Assembly (NCBI RefSeq): GCF_000250985.1
Contig: NW_013524647.1
Coordinates: forward strand, 269,398 to 333,397
DNA from: Nematocida parisii ERTm1
Lineage: Eukaryota > Microsporidia
Direction: 5' to 3'
Length of the DNA: 64,000 nucleotides
Part shown: one piece after another, positions 56,384 through 64,000 of the stretch
Position numbering within the stretch: the stretch's first letter is position 1
How the letters are laid out: the number at the start of each line of letters is the position of its first letter
Position numbers and translations under genes: made by a program
Notes under the pieces: generated by a model
The model's database searches: none
The model's input: only the letters and a program-made list of their open reading frames with translations
Told to the model about the DNA's origin: nothing

Positions 56384-58918
56384 ATGTACTTTATTAGACA
56401 CATACTTGTGCTATTCTATATAATATGTATAAAAGCAAGAATGGTATGGGAAGATGTAAAAGAATTTAAATCAACTTGTATAGGTTTATATAGGGGCAAC
56501 GAAAGAATGGTATCTTCACTTGTGTCATTACACCCGGCAATCTTATATGTTAATAATAGGCTTGGATTAATACATAACCTAAGCATGTTTTCTTATGAAA
56601 TAGATAGAAAATTGAAATTGGAAATTAAATGTAATGCATTTGGCGGTAATAGTTATAAATGCCGTAAAACATCTGATAAGAATGGGGTTCATCGTTTAAA
56701 ACATAGCAATCGATACTTATCGATTATGCATTTAAATTTACATAGGTGTTTAATTGACATGTTTCCTATAGTAGATGGAAGAGCAATAATTTATTCAAAA
56801 GAAAAAAATTCATTTTTTAGTTTTATTGATGAGATCCCATCGAACAATAACAAGTTTGGCTTGCTTGCTTCTTTATTTCTACTTTCTGAAGGGATAGATA
56901 TTTCTTTGGAAATAAAAAGGAATGACCTTAAAGAGGATATGCTTGTTCTTAAAACATCTAAAAATAGCACTAAGAATTACTTTACCGATGAATTGAGACT
57001 AGAGAGCAAATGTTACCCAGATTTAGATGAAAAAAAACTATCTGTATCTGATAAAAATTTTAGACGTCGTATACGTAATAAGTATTACCAGAAACAAACT
57101 AAAGATATAGTTAATTTTTATAAAGAAGTTAAAGATAGAATATTAAAAAATTTGTCTAATTGCAGTAAAGATAAAATCAATCAGCATGAAGATGATTATA
57201 TAAACAAGGCCCAATTACTTATACAAATGTATATATTCGAGTATATATCCACTAAAAAAGACATGAAAGCGTATCTTATAGAAACATTTAATATACTAAA
57301 AGAACACGTTGATGCAGTAGAAAAAGAAGAGTCTAATGATATAGGAGAATTTGCTATAAATGTTTTTAACAGTCTTTTCTGCCCTATAAATAAGAAAGCG
57401 CTAGATGAAGAAGCGAAAACTATGAAAAATATAACTGAAATCCATAAGAATCTGAGTAACTGTGTGTTTGTTCCCTTTCATAGAGAACCATCTATGCCAG
57501 ATATTTTACACACTTGCGAAAAAATCAATGAATTATTATTAATTGGCATGGCTTCTAACTCTAACTGTATAACTAATGCTCTCACCAACAGCTTCTATTC
57601 CAGTGAAGACACCCCTTTTCAATTAAAATCGCTTACTATTGGGACCGAAATTGGCATACTTACTCTGCTCTGCTGTTGTTTCTATGACAGCCAAGGAATG
57701 GAGTACACTCTTAAAACAATTAAATATCCTCCTAACGAATTAAAATTGTTTTTCACTAAGTACAGAGACCTATTTGACACAGAAGATTTAAGTGTTCATT
57801 ACGACTGGCATAGGATAATTAATTATATGAAAGTCGGGGATGAATTTTGCGAACGCAGTAAAACCCAGTATTATAATGGGGGTTTGCTAAGTATGCTTTC
57901 TATTATTTTAGATATAACTAATGGGCCTAATAACATAATGGTAGAATTAGATGAGCTTATTGACAAAGTAAGAAAACGAAAGATATCTGACCCATGTATA
58001 ACGATGAGTATTTGTGATTTAGTTGAAAAAATACTGAATGGACTTTCATATAATAAACAAATGAAAGTAACATCAGATTCTTGCCTTAAAATAGATAAAG
58101 CTAAAGACTGTGAATTTGATGCATTTGGAAAACTGTCTTTAATAATCTCTGGCGATTCTAAAATTGTAAGAATACTGACTATGGAGTTTAGCCTTGATAA
58201 AGTAACTTCTACGTATGATGATGTATATGAGTGTATGAATAAAACTGAGAATGATTCTTCTCTAAAATCTAGTATAAAGAAAATAGTTGATATAGGTATT
58301 TCTTACGACCAAAAAAACATCACTAGAATTGGCAAAACAATTGTAAAATACGCTAACTACATAACAGGTGCAATTTATAATATAGTGGATAAAAATACAA
58401 AACCGTGCTATGTTCAATATTTAAATTCAGCCCAAAAGCGGAATATTATGCCAGATCAATGCGAAGCATTTTCATATGGAAGAATTATATATACACCTGA
58501 CAAAATGCATTTAATAAAGTCTATCTCGGCAATTAAATATATTGAGGAGCCACTGAAACATTTGTTTTATCGAAATATTATTATTAGTGTTATAGGAAGT
58601 ATGCTAAATTTCAAAGAAAGCGCAATAGATAAATTCATTTGTGCTATTGCTGCTGATTTGGGAATTGACTCCTTTAATGACAATATAATAATGAATGAAG
58701 ATATTTATTCGAAATTAATAGCTGGTACTATATTTGTGATGCCAGAATTAGATTTAGATGAAGATTCAGATAATTCAGATGAAGATTCATATAAAGAAGC
58801 GGATGAAGATTCAGATAATTCGGGTTATTCAGATAAAGATTTAGATAATTCAGATAATTCAGATGAAGATTCATATAAAGAAGCGGATGATGATTCAGAT
58901 AACTCAGATGAAGATTAA
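56384..58918 (+). CDS. Large secreted protein of a lineage-specific family, copy 1
   Basis: An 844-residue protein with an N-terminal signal peptide (HILVLFYIICIKA), so probably exported. Landmarks shared with copy 2 are MVW-DVKEFK after the signal, CLIDM-P-VDGRA-IYS, SLEIK, FVPFHRE-SMPDIL-TC, LTIGTE--ILTLLCCCFY, FFTKYRDLFDTEDLSVHYDW, and YGRIIYTPDK. The C-terminus is a low-complexity Asp/Ser/Glu tail (NSDEDSYKEADEDSDNS). There are no enzyme motifs. The layout agrees with the large host-exposed gene families of Nematocida, which is an inference from general knowledge and not a match. Confidence 0.8.
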   Translation: MYFIRHILVLFYIICIKARMVWEDVKEFKSTCIGLYRGNERMVSSLVSLHPAILYVNNRLGLIHNLSMFSYEIDRKLKLEIKCNAFGGNSYKCRKTSDKNGVHRLKHSNRYLSIMHLNLHRCLIDMFPIVDGRAIIYSKEKNSFFSFIDEIPSNNNKFGLLASLFLLSEGIDISLEIKRNDLKEDMLVLKTSKNSTKNYFTDELRLESKCYPDLDEKKLSVSDKNFRRRIRNKYYQKQTKDIVNFYKEVKDRILKNLSNCSKDKINQHEDDYINKAQLLIQMYIFEYISTKKDMKAYLIETFNILKEHVDAVEKEESNDIGEFAINVFNSLFCPINKKALDEEAKTMKNITEIHKNLSNCVFVPFHREPSMPDILHTCEKINELLLIGMASNSNCITNALTNSFYSSEDTPFQLKSLTIGTEIGILTLLCCCFYDSQGMEYTLKTIKYPPNELKLFFTKYRDLFDTEDLSVHYDWHRIINYMKVGDEFCERSKTQYYNGGLLSMLSIILDITNGPNNIMVELDELIDKVRKRKISDPCITMSICDLVEKILNGLSYNKQMKVTSDSCLKIDKAKDCEFDAFGKLSLIISGDSKIVRILTMEFSLDKVTSTYDDVYECMNKTENDSSLKSSIKKIVDIGISYDQKNITRIGKTIVKYANYITGAIYNIVDKNTKPCYVQYLNSAQKRNIMPDQCEAFSYGRIIYTPDKMHLIKSISAIKYIEEPLKHLFYRNIIISVIGSMLNFKESAIDKFICAIAADLGIDSFNDNIIMNEDIYSKLIAGTIFVMPELDLDEDSDNSDEDSYKEADEDSDNSGYSDKDLDNSDNSDEDSYKEADDDSDNSDED
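58760..58918 (+). repeat. Acidic minisatellite at the 3' end of copy 1
   Basis: Repeated GATTCAGATAATTCAGATGAA-type units (6, 9 and 18 bp periods) encode the Asp-Ser-Asp-Asn-Ser tail. One unit is altered to contain TTCGGGTTAT (58819-58828), encoding NSGYS instead of NSDNS. Confidence 0.8.
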
Positions 58919-59799
58919 TATGAATAAGGAGGCTGTGTTATATACTAAGTATATATACATTTCATATGTCTGTGTACTAAGCTATATAATATATCTAGAG
59001 TGACTTAAAAGAAAGAGTTAGTGATTTCCGGCCATGCTATACAGATATAATCAGAAAAACACTCAATAAGACTTTTTACTTTATACTAGCCAGTAGTGGT
59101 TGCATCCCATCCAATATGCCAACTATTATGGATAGCATAACAATAAAAGAAATAATTTTAGGATTTCTATATTTTAAGGAATTATTTTAATCCCAGCAGA
59201 ATGTAATTAATAAGAAGTATACCAAATTCAGACTTAGCTTCAGCTTTTTTTATTATTCTTGCCATATAAAATTTTAAACATTTACATATTATAGCACTAG
59301 ATGACTTCGCATAGATATGTGTGTGGTACCCACACTAGGCATGGTTCATCATATAATATAAGCCATTGGTTGATTCTTTAAAAGGAACATTAAGACACTT
59401 TAATGTTTATTGGATTTGAATATGCCTTTATATACCGCATGTTCAATTTAATTCATATTAACTTGTTTATGTAATCATTCAGATAACTCATATTACTATA
59501 TTTGTACTAGTCTTGCCATACAGCATAAACTAGTATTGTTTTGTCTCTATTTGCCTCTTAGAATCTTGGGCTGCTCATTTTACTCCTTTATTTTTATTAT
59601 TATACAATTGTGTATATTTTTTTCACCCTATTTTATCATCTATTAACTACTTATAACCCGAATATCTCAGAGATAGCCCCTGTAATATAAATATAATTTT
59701 ATATTTCTTAAATATGACATATGATTATATTTAACCCGAATAGCTGTTTAATTAAATCAAAAATTTAAAGTATAAATATAACTCAAAAATAAAAATTAT
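58919..59799. other. Spacer between the two tandem copies, 881 bp
   Basis: It holds the shared 3' flank of copy 1, a minus-strand C-terminal coding remnant near 59076-59180 and the 5' flank of copy 2. Two motif copies lie at 59653-59662 and 59731-59740. No intact gene. Confidence 0.55.
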
Positions 59800-60339
59800 A
59801 TGTACTTTAGATACTGTATAGTGCTATTATACATAACAAATATAAAAGCAAGAATGGTATGGAAAGATGTAAAAGAATTTAAAAAAATTGTTGTTGGTTC
59901 ATATAAAGATGTGGATAGAATGGTATCTCCACATAGCTCTAAGCATCCTACAAACTTATATATCAATGGTAAGCTTGGATTTATCTATAATCTAAGCGAG
60001 TTTGGTTGTGAAATAGATGTAAAATATAAAATGGAAGTTGCAACTAGTGAATCTGGCGGTAATATCTATAAATGCAAAAAAACATCTGATAAGAATGGCA
60101 TTCGTAGTTTAGACAATAACCAATCTCTCTCTTCAAATATATCTTTGAAATGTTGTAGGTGTTTAATTGACATGCTTCCTACAGTGGATGGAAGAGCAAC
60201 AATTTATTCAGAAGAAAAATATTCATTTTTAGCTTTTCTTAATAATATTTCAGAGAAAAAAGACAGACTGAGACTGCTTGCTTCATTTGTTTTTACTTTC
60301 TATGGGGGTAGATGTTTCTTTAGAAATAAAAACAAATGA
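59800..60339 (+). CDS. Large secreted protein, copy 2, N-terminal part (frame 1 of 2)
   Basis: 179 codons parallel to residues 1-165 of copy 1, with the same signal peptide layout (YCIVLLYITNIKA) and MVWKDVKEFK. Alignment with copy 1 shows one extra T near 60290-60294 (TTTGTTTTTAC against TTTATTTCTAC), after which this frame reads nonsense and stops. The gene is therefore frameshifted relative to its sister, and may be a recent pseudogene or read by slippage. Confidence 0.7.
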   Translation: MYFRYCIVLLYITNIKARMVWKDVKEFKKIVVGSYKDVDRMVSPHSSKHPTNLYINGKLGFIYNLSEFGCEIDVKYKMEVATSESGGNIYKCKKTSDKNGIRSLDNNQSLSSNISLKCCRCLIDMLPTVDGRATIYSEEKYSFLAFLNNISEKKDRLRLLASFVFTFYGGRCFFRNKNK

Positions 60340-62401
60340 AGCTAAACATGACGTGCTTGTTCTTAAAACATCTAGATATAGCACTGAGAATTACTTTAGT
60401 ACTGAATTAAAGCTAGGAAATAGAATTTACAAAAATAAAATGCATGAAAATGAACCATGCTTGCTAGATGATAAATATTATTACACGCAAACTGAAAATA
60501 TAGTTGATTTCTATAAAGAAGCTAAATATAAAGAATTAGAAAATAGATTCGATCCTACTACTGATTTCAATACTAAATATGCTGTGCGTATGGCTAAATT
60601 ACTTATACAAATATATATATTTGAGTATATATCCAGTAATGAAGATGTAAAAGCATACCATATAGAAACATTTAATATACTAAAAGAACATGTTGAAGCA
60701 ATAGAAAACCAAAAACATTTAAAGTTAAATTCTGCAGACAGGCTCGCTATAACTGTTTTTAAAGATATATTCTGTCCTATAAATGAAGAATTTTTAGATA
60801 TAGAAGCAGAAAAAATTGAAAATATAGAAAGTGCTAATAATTATGTGAGTAAATATGTGTTTATTCCCTTTCATAGAGAACTATCCATGCCAGATATTTT
60901 ACGTACTTGCTACAAAAATAATGAATTGTCCCTAACTGGCATGGCTTCTAGTTCTATGAATACATCCAACCCATCCATGCATTTCTCTCCTACTAACCTA
61001 GAATATCTTTCTGGTTTAGAAAAGCTTACTATTGGGACAGAAACTAGCATACTTACTCTACTTTGCTGCTGCTTCTATAACAGCACAGATATGGAGTACA
61101 CTCTTAAAAGAATTGAAAGTTCTCCCGTAGAATTAAAGCAGTTCTTTACTAAGTACAGAGACCTATTTGACACAGAAGATTTAAGTGTTCACTATGACTG
61201 GTATAAGTTAATTAATGATTTGACACATAAGAATTCATCAAATTCTAGCCTTAAACCCCAGTATTGTAATGGAGGCTTGCTAAGCATGCTTTCTATTATT
61301 TTAGACATAACTAATATGTTTGAAGTCATAAAGGAAGAACTAAATGAGCTTATTAAAAAAGTAAGAGAAGAAAAAAACTTAAGCTCAAAACTGACGGCGG
61401 ATACTAATAATTTAGTTAATAAAATATTGGCCTTGCTTTCATTCAATAAAGAAATGAAAGTATCGGCAGACACAGATCTTAGAATAGGCACACTTGAAAA
61501 CCATGAATCTGATATATTTGGGAAATTGCATATAAGCATCTCCACTACTCCTTCAATTGTGAGAAAATTAACTATCAATTTTAATTTTGATAAAACAACT
61601 GCTGAATATGTGGGCATGTCATATAACGGCGATTATGTGATAAACAAGTATATTGATTCTATGTGTAATATAGCAAATAAAATCGAATTTCATCCTACTG
61701 GCGCCGATTTAAATGAAATTTTTAGTTTCATTATGCACAAAGTGGATAAATTAAATAGTATGCTATATAGAAAGGAACCGCTATACTCTACTATATCTTT
61801 TAATTATGCTCTACTTAAGCTTAAACAATTCGATCTATATTATCTATTTTCATGCGGAAGAATTATATATACATCCGATAAAAAGCAGATAGTAAAATGT
61901 ATCTCGTCATTTGATTATAATAATAGTGATAAAAATAACTATTTCATTGGTAGAAATGTTATTATTAATATTGTAGGAAGTATGATAAATTTCAAAACAA
62001 GCGCAATAGATAAAGTATTTTGTGCTATTGCTTCTGATTGGGGGGTTGAGTGCTTTAATGATAATATAATAATGGATAAAAAAGTTTATTCAAAATTAAA
62101 ACCTGGTACTAGATTTGAGATGCCAAATTTAGATTATGATGTTGATTCAGATAAAGAAGCAGATAAAGATTCAGATAAAGAAGCAAATAAAGATTCAGAT
62201 AAAGATTCAGATAAAGAAGCAAATAAAGAAGCAGATAAAGATTCAGATAAAGAAGCAGATAATTTATATGATGATTCTGATGAAGAAGCAGATGAAGATT
62301 CAGATAATTTATATGATGATTCATATGATGATTCAGATAATTCATATGAAGATTCAGATAAAGAAACGGATGATGATTCTGATAATTCAGATGAAGATTA
62401 A
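60278..62401 (+). CDS. Large secreted protein, copy 2, main part (frame 2 of 2)
   Basis: The frame carries all conserved landmarks of copy 1 (FIPFHRELSMPDILRTC, LTIGTETSILTLLCCCFY, FFTKYRDLFDTEDLSVHYDW, IGRNVIINIVGSM) with roughly 50 percent identity by eye, then a longer acidic tail (DKEADKDSDKEANKDSDK). No further stop occurs in about 700 codons, so the reading frame has been under selection until recently, or still is. The apparent start at 60278 is TTG and not a real start. Divergence from copy 1 is large for a tandem pair, implying an old duplication. Confidence 0.7.
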   Translation: MLHLFLLSMGVDVSLEIKTNEAKHDVLVLKTSRYSTENYFSTELKLGNRIYKNKMHENEPCLLDDKYYYTQTENIVDFYKEAKYKELENRFDPTTDFNTKYAVRMAKLLIQIYIFEYISSNEDVKAYHIETFNILKEHVEAIENQKHLKLNSADRLAITVFKDIFCPINEEFLDIEAEKIENIESANNYVSKYVFIPFHRELSMPDILRTCYKNNELSLTGMASSSMNTSNPSMHFSPTNLEYLSGLEKLTIGTETSILTLLCCCFYNSTDMEYTLKRIESSPVELKQFFTKYRDLFDTEDLSVHYDWYKLINDLTHKNSSNSSLKPQYCNGGLLSMLSIILDITNMFEVIKEELNELIKKVREEKNLSSKLTADTNNLVNKILALLSFNKEMKVSADTDLRIGTLENHESDIFGKLHISISTTPSIVRKLTINFNFDKTTAEYVGMSYNGDYVINKYIDSMCNIANKIEFHPTGADLNEIFSFIMHKVDKLNSMLYRKEPLYSTISFNYALLKLKQFDLYYLFSCGRIIYTSDKKQIVKCISSFDYNNSDKNNYFIGRNVIINIVGSMINFKTSAIDKVFCAIASDWGVECFNDNIIMDKKVYSKLKPGTRFEMPNLDYDVDSDKEADKDSDKEANKDSDKDSDKEANKEADKDSDKEADNLYDDSDEEADEDSDNLYDDSYDDSDNSYEDSDKETDDDSDNSDED
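62140..62400 (+). repeat. Acidic minisatellite at the 3' end of copy 2
   Basis: GATTCAGATAAAGAAGCA-type 18-bp units and shorter derivatives, longer than in copy 1. Both other frames stay open through it, which creates false ORFs on both strands. Confidence 0.85.
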
Positions 62402-63198
62402 TATGAATAAGGAGGCTGTGTTATATACTAAGTACATATACGCTTCATACGTCTGTGTACTAAGCTATATAATATATCTAGAGTGACTTAAAAGAAAGAG
62501 TTGATGATTTCCGGGTATGCTATACAGATATAACCCGAGCACTCAATAAGACTTTTTACTTTATACTAGCCAGCAGTGGTTGCATCCCATCCAATATGCC
62601 AACTATTATGGATAGCATAACAATAAAAGAGATAATATAAAATGGATAGTTTTTCTTAAATATAACCGGTGTGTAACTTGAATTGGCTGCCCAGCCTTTT
62701 AATATCTGATTGGTGTAGTTAAATTCTTCTATCACCAGTTTATTTATGTCTTCAAGTGTTTCTGTTATTATTCTTGGTCTAATTCATCTGTATTGTTTTT
62801 ACAGTAATTTCTATTTCTTTATTTTTATACAAGCATCCACTGAAGATAATTTAAATTTTACAATAAAGTACACTTTTATAAAACTAGTCAGAAATTTACT
62901 GCTTAACATAATAATATTAATACAGAAAATACAAAAATATATTAAACCACACAAATTAAACAACCACATATAAAATATAACACAATACAGCAGAAACACT
63001 CAAATATACTATAGATACCCTATACTGAATACATTACTTGTATTTAAGTGTAGTAGGTACATCACAACTAAATAGTATTATTATGATTATTTTGAACCGG
63101 GATATTGGATTTTTAATATAGAAGGGTCTTAGACCAGGTCTTTTATTTGTTTATCACAAATCACGTGTATATTAGGGTTTGTTGATGTTTGCACGCAA
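62402..63198. other. Right flank of the duplication, 797 bp
   Basis: It contains the shared 3' flank (to about 62640), the minus-strand coding remnant (62556-62783), an ATAACCCGAG at 62530-62539 and then AT-rich sequence up to the last gene. A 75-codon plus-strand ORF at 62746 is not supported. Confidence 0.55.
62556..62783 (-). pseudogene. C-terminal remnant of a membrane-protein gene
   Basis: The minus strand is open for 76 codons from just after a stop, with no useful ATG: RIITETLEDINKLVIEEF, GWAANSSYTPVIF, then a membrane segment FYIISFIVMLSIIVGILDG and a stop. The last 24 codons (ISFIVMLSIIVGILDGMQPL...) are conserved exactly in the flank of copy 1 (from 59076). It looks like the 3' end of a lost gene carried along in the duplication. 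Confidence 0.4.
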
Positions 63199-64000
63199 AT
63201 GCAGAAGAAAAAAGAGCATCAGAAGACTAAATCAGAGAAGACTTCTTTGTACGGAAAAGTAAAAAGATTCTTTTTTGGCACGTCCAAGAGAAAGGCTGTA
63301 GCAGATGCGCCTAAAGACGCACACACTGCAGAAGAAGTCCCGCCTAAAAAAAGGAACACCAAAACACTGCCATCCTCTTCGGAAGTAATAGCACTCAAAG
63401 ACAATAGGAAACACAAAGACAGTGAGGATAGCGAGCCTGCCATGCCACTTGTACAAGAGGAGCAGGCTGCTCCCATACTATTGCTGGAAGCGCCTGTCAC
63501 TACAGAAGTGCCATTGTTAGAAAACAAAAAAAGTCTGGTAGAAGTACCTGTGCCCACACTAGAGAGCATTTCTGTAGAAGAGTCAGCTGCCGCAACTGAC
63601 CAAGCTGTAATCACTGCCATTATGGTATGCGAATCTTCAAAGGACTACCCAACCACTGAACACACGCCAGCCACTGTGCCAGTGAATGGCCCTGTGCTAG
63701 TGCATGAAAACACAGTGAGTCAAGCTGTTAGTGGCAGTATACAGAGCACAGTAGAGTCAGATAAGCAGTCTGAGGAGTCTGCTATTACTGAGCAGCAGAG
63801 TGCTCTAAGCAGCCTTCTATTCTTCATAAACGAGATGAATGAGATTGCCATGTGCACAGATGCAATGAGTGACATCACATACTTCCCGGCTCTAGTCTTC
63901 TTCAATGAAACCAGAAAAGGCAATAGTATGCCAGATGACATTGTTTCGTCAAACTATGCATTTCACAGCCTGGGCAAGTGCCAGCCAGCAAACACAACCG
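63199..64000 (+). CDS. Ser/Thr/Glu-rich protein, C-terminus beyond window (partial)
   Basis: Open from ATG 63199 to the window end (267 codons). An earlier ATG at about 63184 is in a frame that stops quickly. The N-terminus is basic (KKKEHQKTKSEKTSLYGKVKRFFFGTSKRK), and is followed by a long Val/Thr/Ser/Glu-rich segment and then a more ordered region (SALSSLLFFINEMNEIAMCTDAMSDITYFPALVFFNE). The base composition is GC-richer than its neighbours. No family was recognised. The minus-strand ORFs here are mirror images of the biased composition. Confidence 0.65.
   Translation, partial: MQKKKEHQKTKSEKTSLYGKVKRFFFGTSKRKAVADAPKDAHTAEEVPPKKRNTKTLPSSSEVIALKDNRKHKDSEDSEPAMPLVQEEQAAPILLLEAPVTTEVPLLENKKSLVEVPVPTLESISVEESAAATDQAVITAIMVCESSKDYPTTEHTPATVPVNGPVLVHENTVSQAVSGSIQSTVESDKQSEESAITEQQSALSSLLFFINEMNEIAMCTDAMSDITYFPALVFFNETRKGNSMPDDIVSSNYAFHSLGKCQPANTT

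Larger units (their letters stand above)
55980..62640 (+). repeat. Tandem duplication of a large secreted-protein gene with flanks
   Basis: Unit 1 (about 55980-59170) and unit 2 (about 59400-62640) share the 5' flank, the whole coding region and a roughly 240-bp 3' flank. The 3' flank begins with TATGAATAAGGAGGCTGTGT and continues to GGATAGCATAACAATAAAAGA. The exact left boundary is uncertain because similarity fades there. Confidence 0.8.

Noticed and set aside
62109-62486. ORFs on both strands across the acidic minisatellite
   Set aside because: They are produced by the repeat periodicity, not by independent coding.
63219-63941. Minus-strand ORFs opposite the last gene
   Set aside because: Mirror of a Ser/Thr/Val-rich plus-strand ORF that starts at an ATG and runs to the window end.
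1-64000. CRISPR arrays, bacterial operons, rRNA genes
   Set aside because: No regularly spaced repeats, ribosome-binding sites or rRNA-like sequence were recognised; the gene set is eukaryotic.

Overview
This window looks like a microsporidian nuclear genome, most likely a Nematocida-type (nematode-parasitic) species. The protein set is strictly eukaryotic but strongly reduced. Genes are short and densely packed, no convincing spliceosomal intron is visible, the DNA is AT-rich, and ribosomal-protein genes carry a C-rich initiator a few bases before the ATG. Lineage-specific secreted or membrane proteins in tandem copies at the right end fit the large gene families of Nematocida. The genus is inferred from gene content; no database search was possible. 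I find about 46 protein genes and one tRNA-Glu.

Layout. 0-12 kb: a partial secreted membrane protein, Yip1, TAF11, a GRAM/TBC Rab-GAP in two frames, Fap7/AK6, a cullin, and a THADA/Trm732-like gene split in two frames. 12.6-25 kb: ubiquitin protease, EF-1alpha, a disordered basic protein, Kre2/Mnt1 mannosyltransferase, Dom34, Gwt1, ValRS and a TMEM33/Pom33-like protein. 25-38 kb: eIF1A, Swp73/BAF60, Rpc37-like, Ufd2, an integrase-like gene with lost catalytic residues, a Cdc20/Cdh1 WD40 protein, an acidic multi-pass protein and an acyltransferase. 38-54 kb: a Spo7-like protein, eS12, Mrd1 (two frames), a multi-pass protein, eL30, V-ATPase F, a coiled-coil protein, uS9, eL13, Sec63, Dim1, eL42, Cia2, NatB Naa20, tRNA-Glu, eL34 and a subtilisin-like protease. 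54-64 kb: a tail-anchored unknown, a tandem pair of large secreted proteins with acidic repeat tails, and a partial Ser/Thr/Glu-rich gene running off the end.

Functional themes are translation and ribosome assembly (eS12, uS9, eL13, eL30, eL34, eL42, Dim1, Mrd1, Fap7, EF-1alpha, eIF1A, ValRS, Dom34, Trm732-like), ubiquitin (cullin, Ufd2, ubiquitin protease, Cdc20), transcription and chromatin (TAF11, Swp73, Rpc37) and the secretory pathway (Yip1, Rab-GAP, Sec63, Gwt1, Kre2, V-ATPase).

The most unusual property is that nine of about 46 genes are interrupted by a single frame change, including housekeeping genes expected to be essential (ValRS, V-ATPase F, Mrd1, Dom34's neighbour-type conserved genes excluded). 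Six or seven of the nine coincide with A/T runs. Three of the -1 changes sit on correctly phased X-XXY-YYZ heptamers made of A. Assembly homopolymer errors, transcriptional slippage or ribosomal frameshifting could each explain this, and raw reads would decide. A second unexplained signal is the 10-mer TTCGGGTTAT / ATAACCCGAA. It occurs about a dozen times, mostly between genes and on either side of promoters and 3' ends, and it is present in one copy but absent from the other at homologous sites of the tandem duplication.
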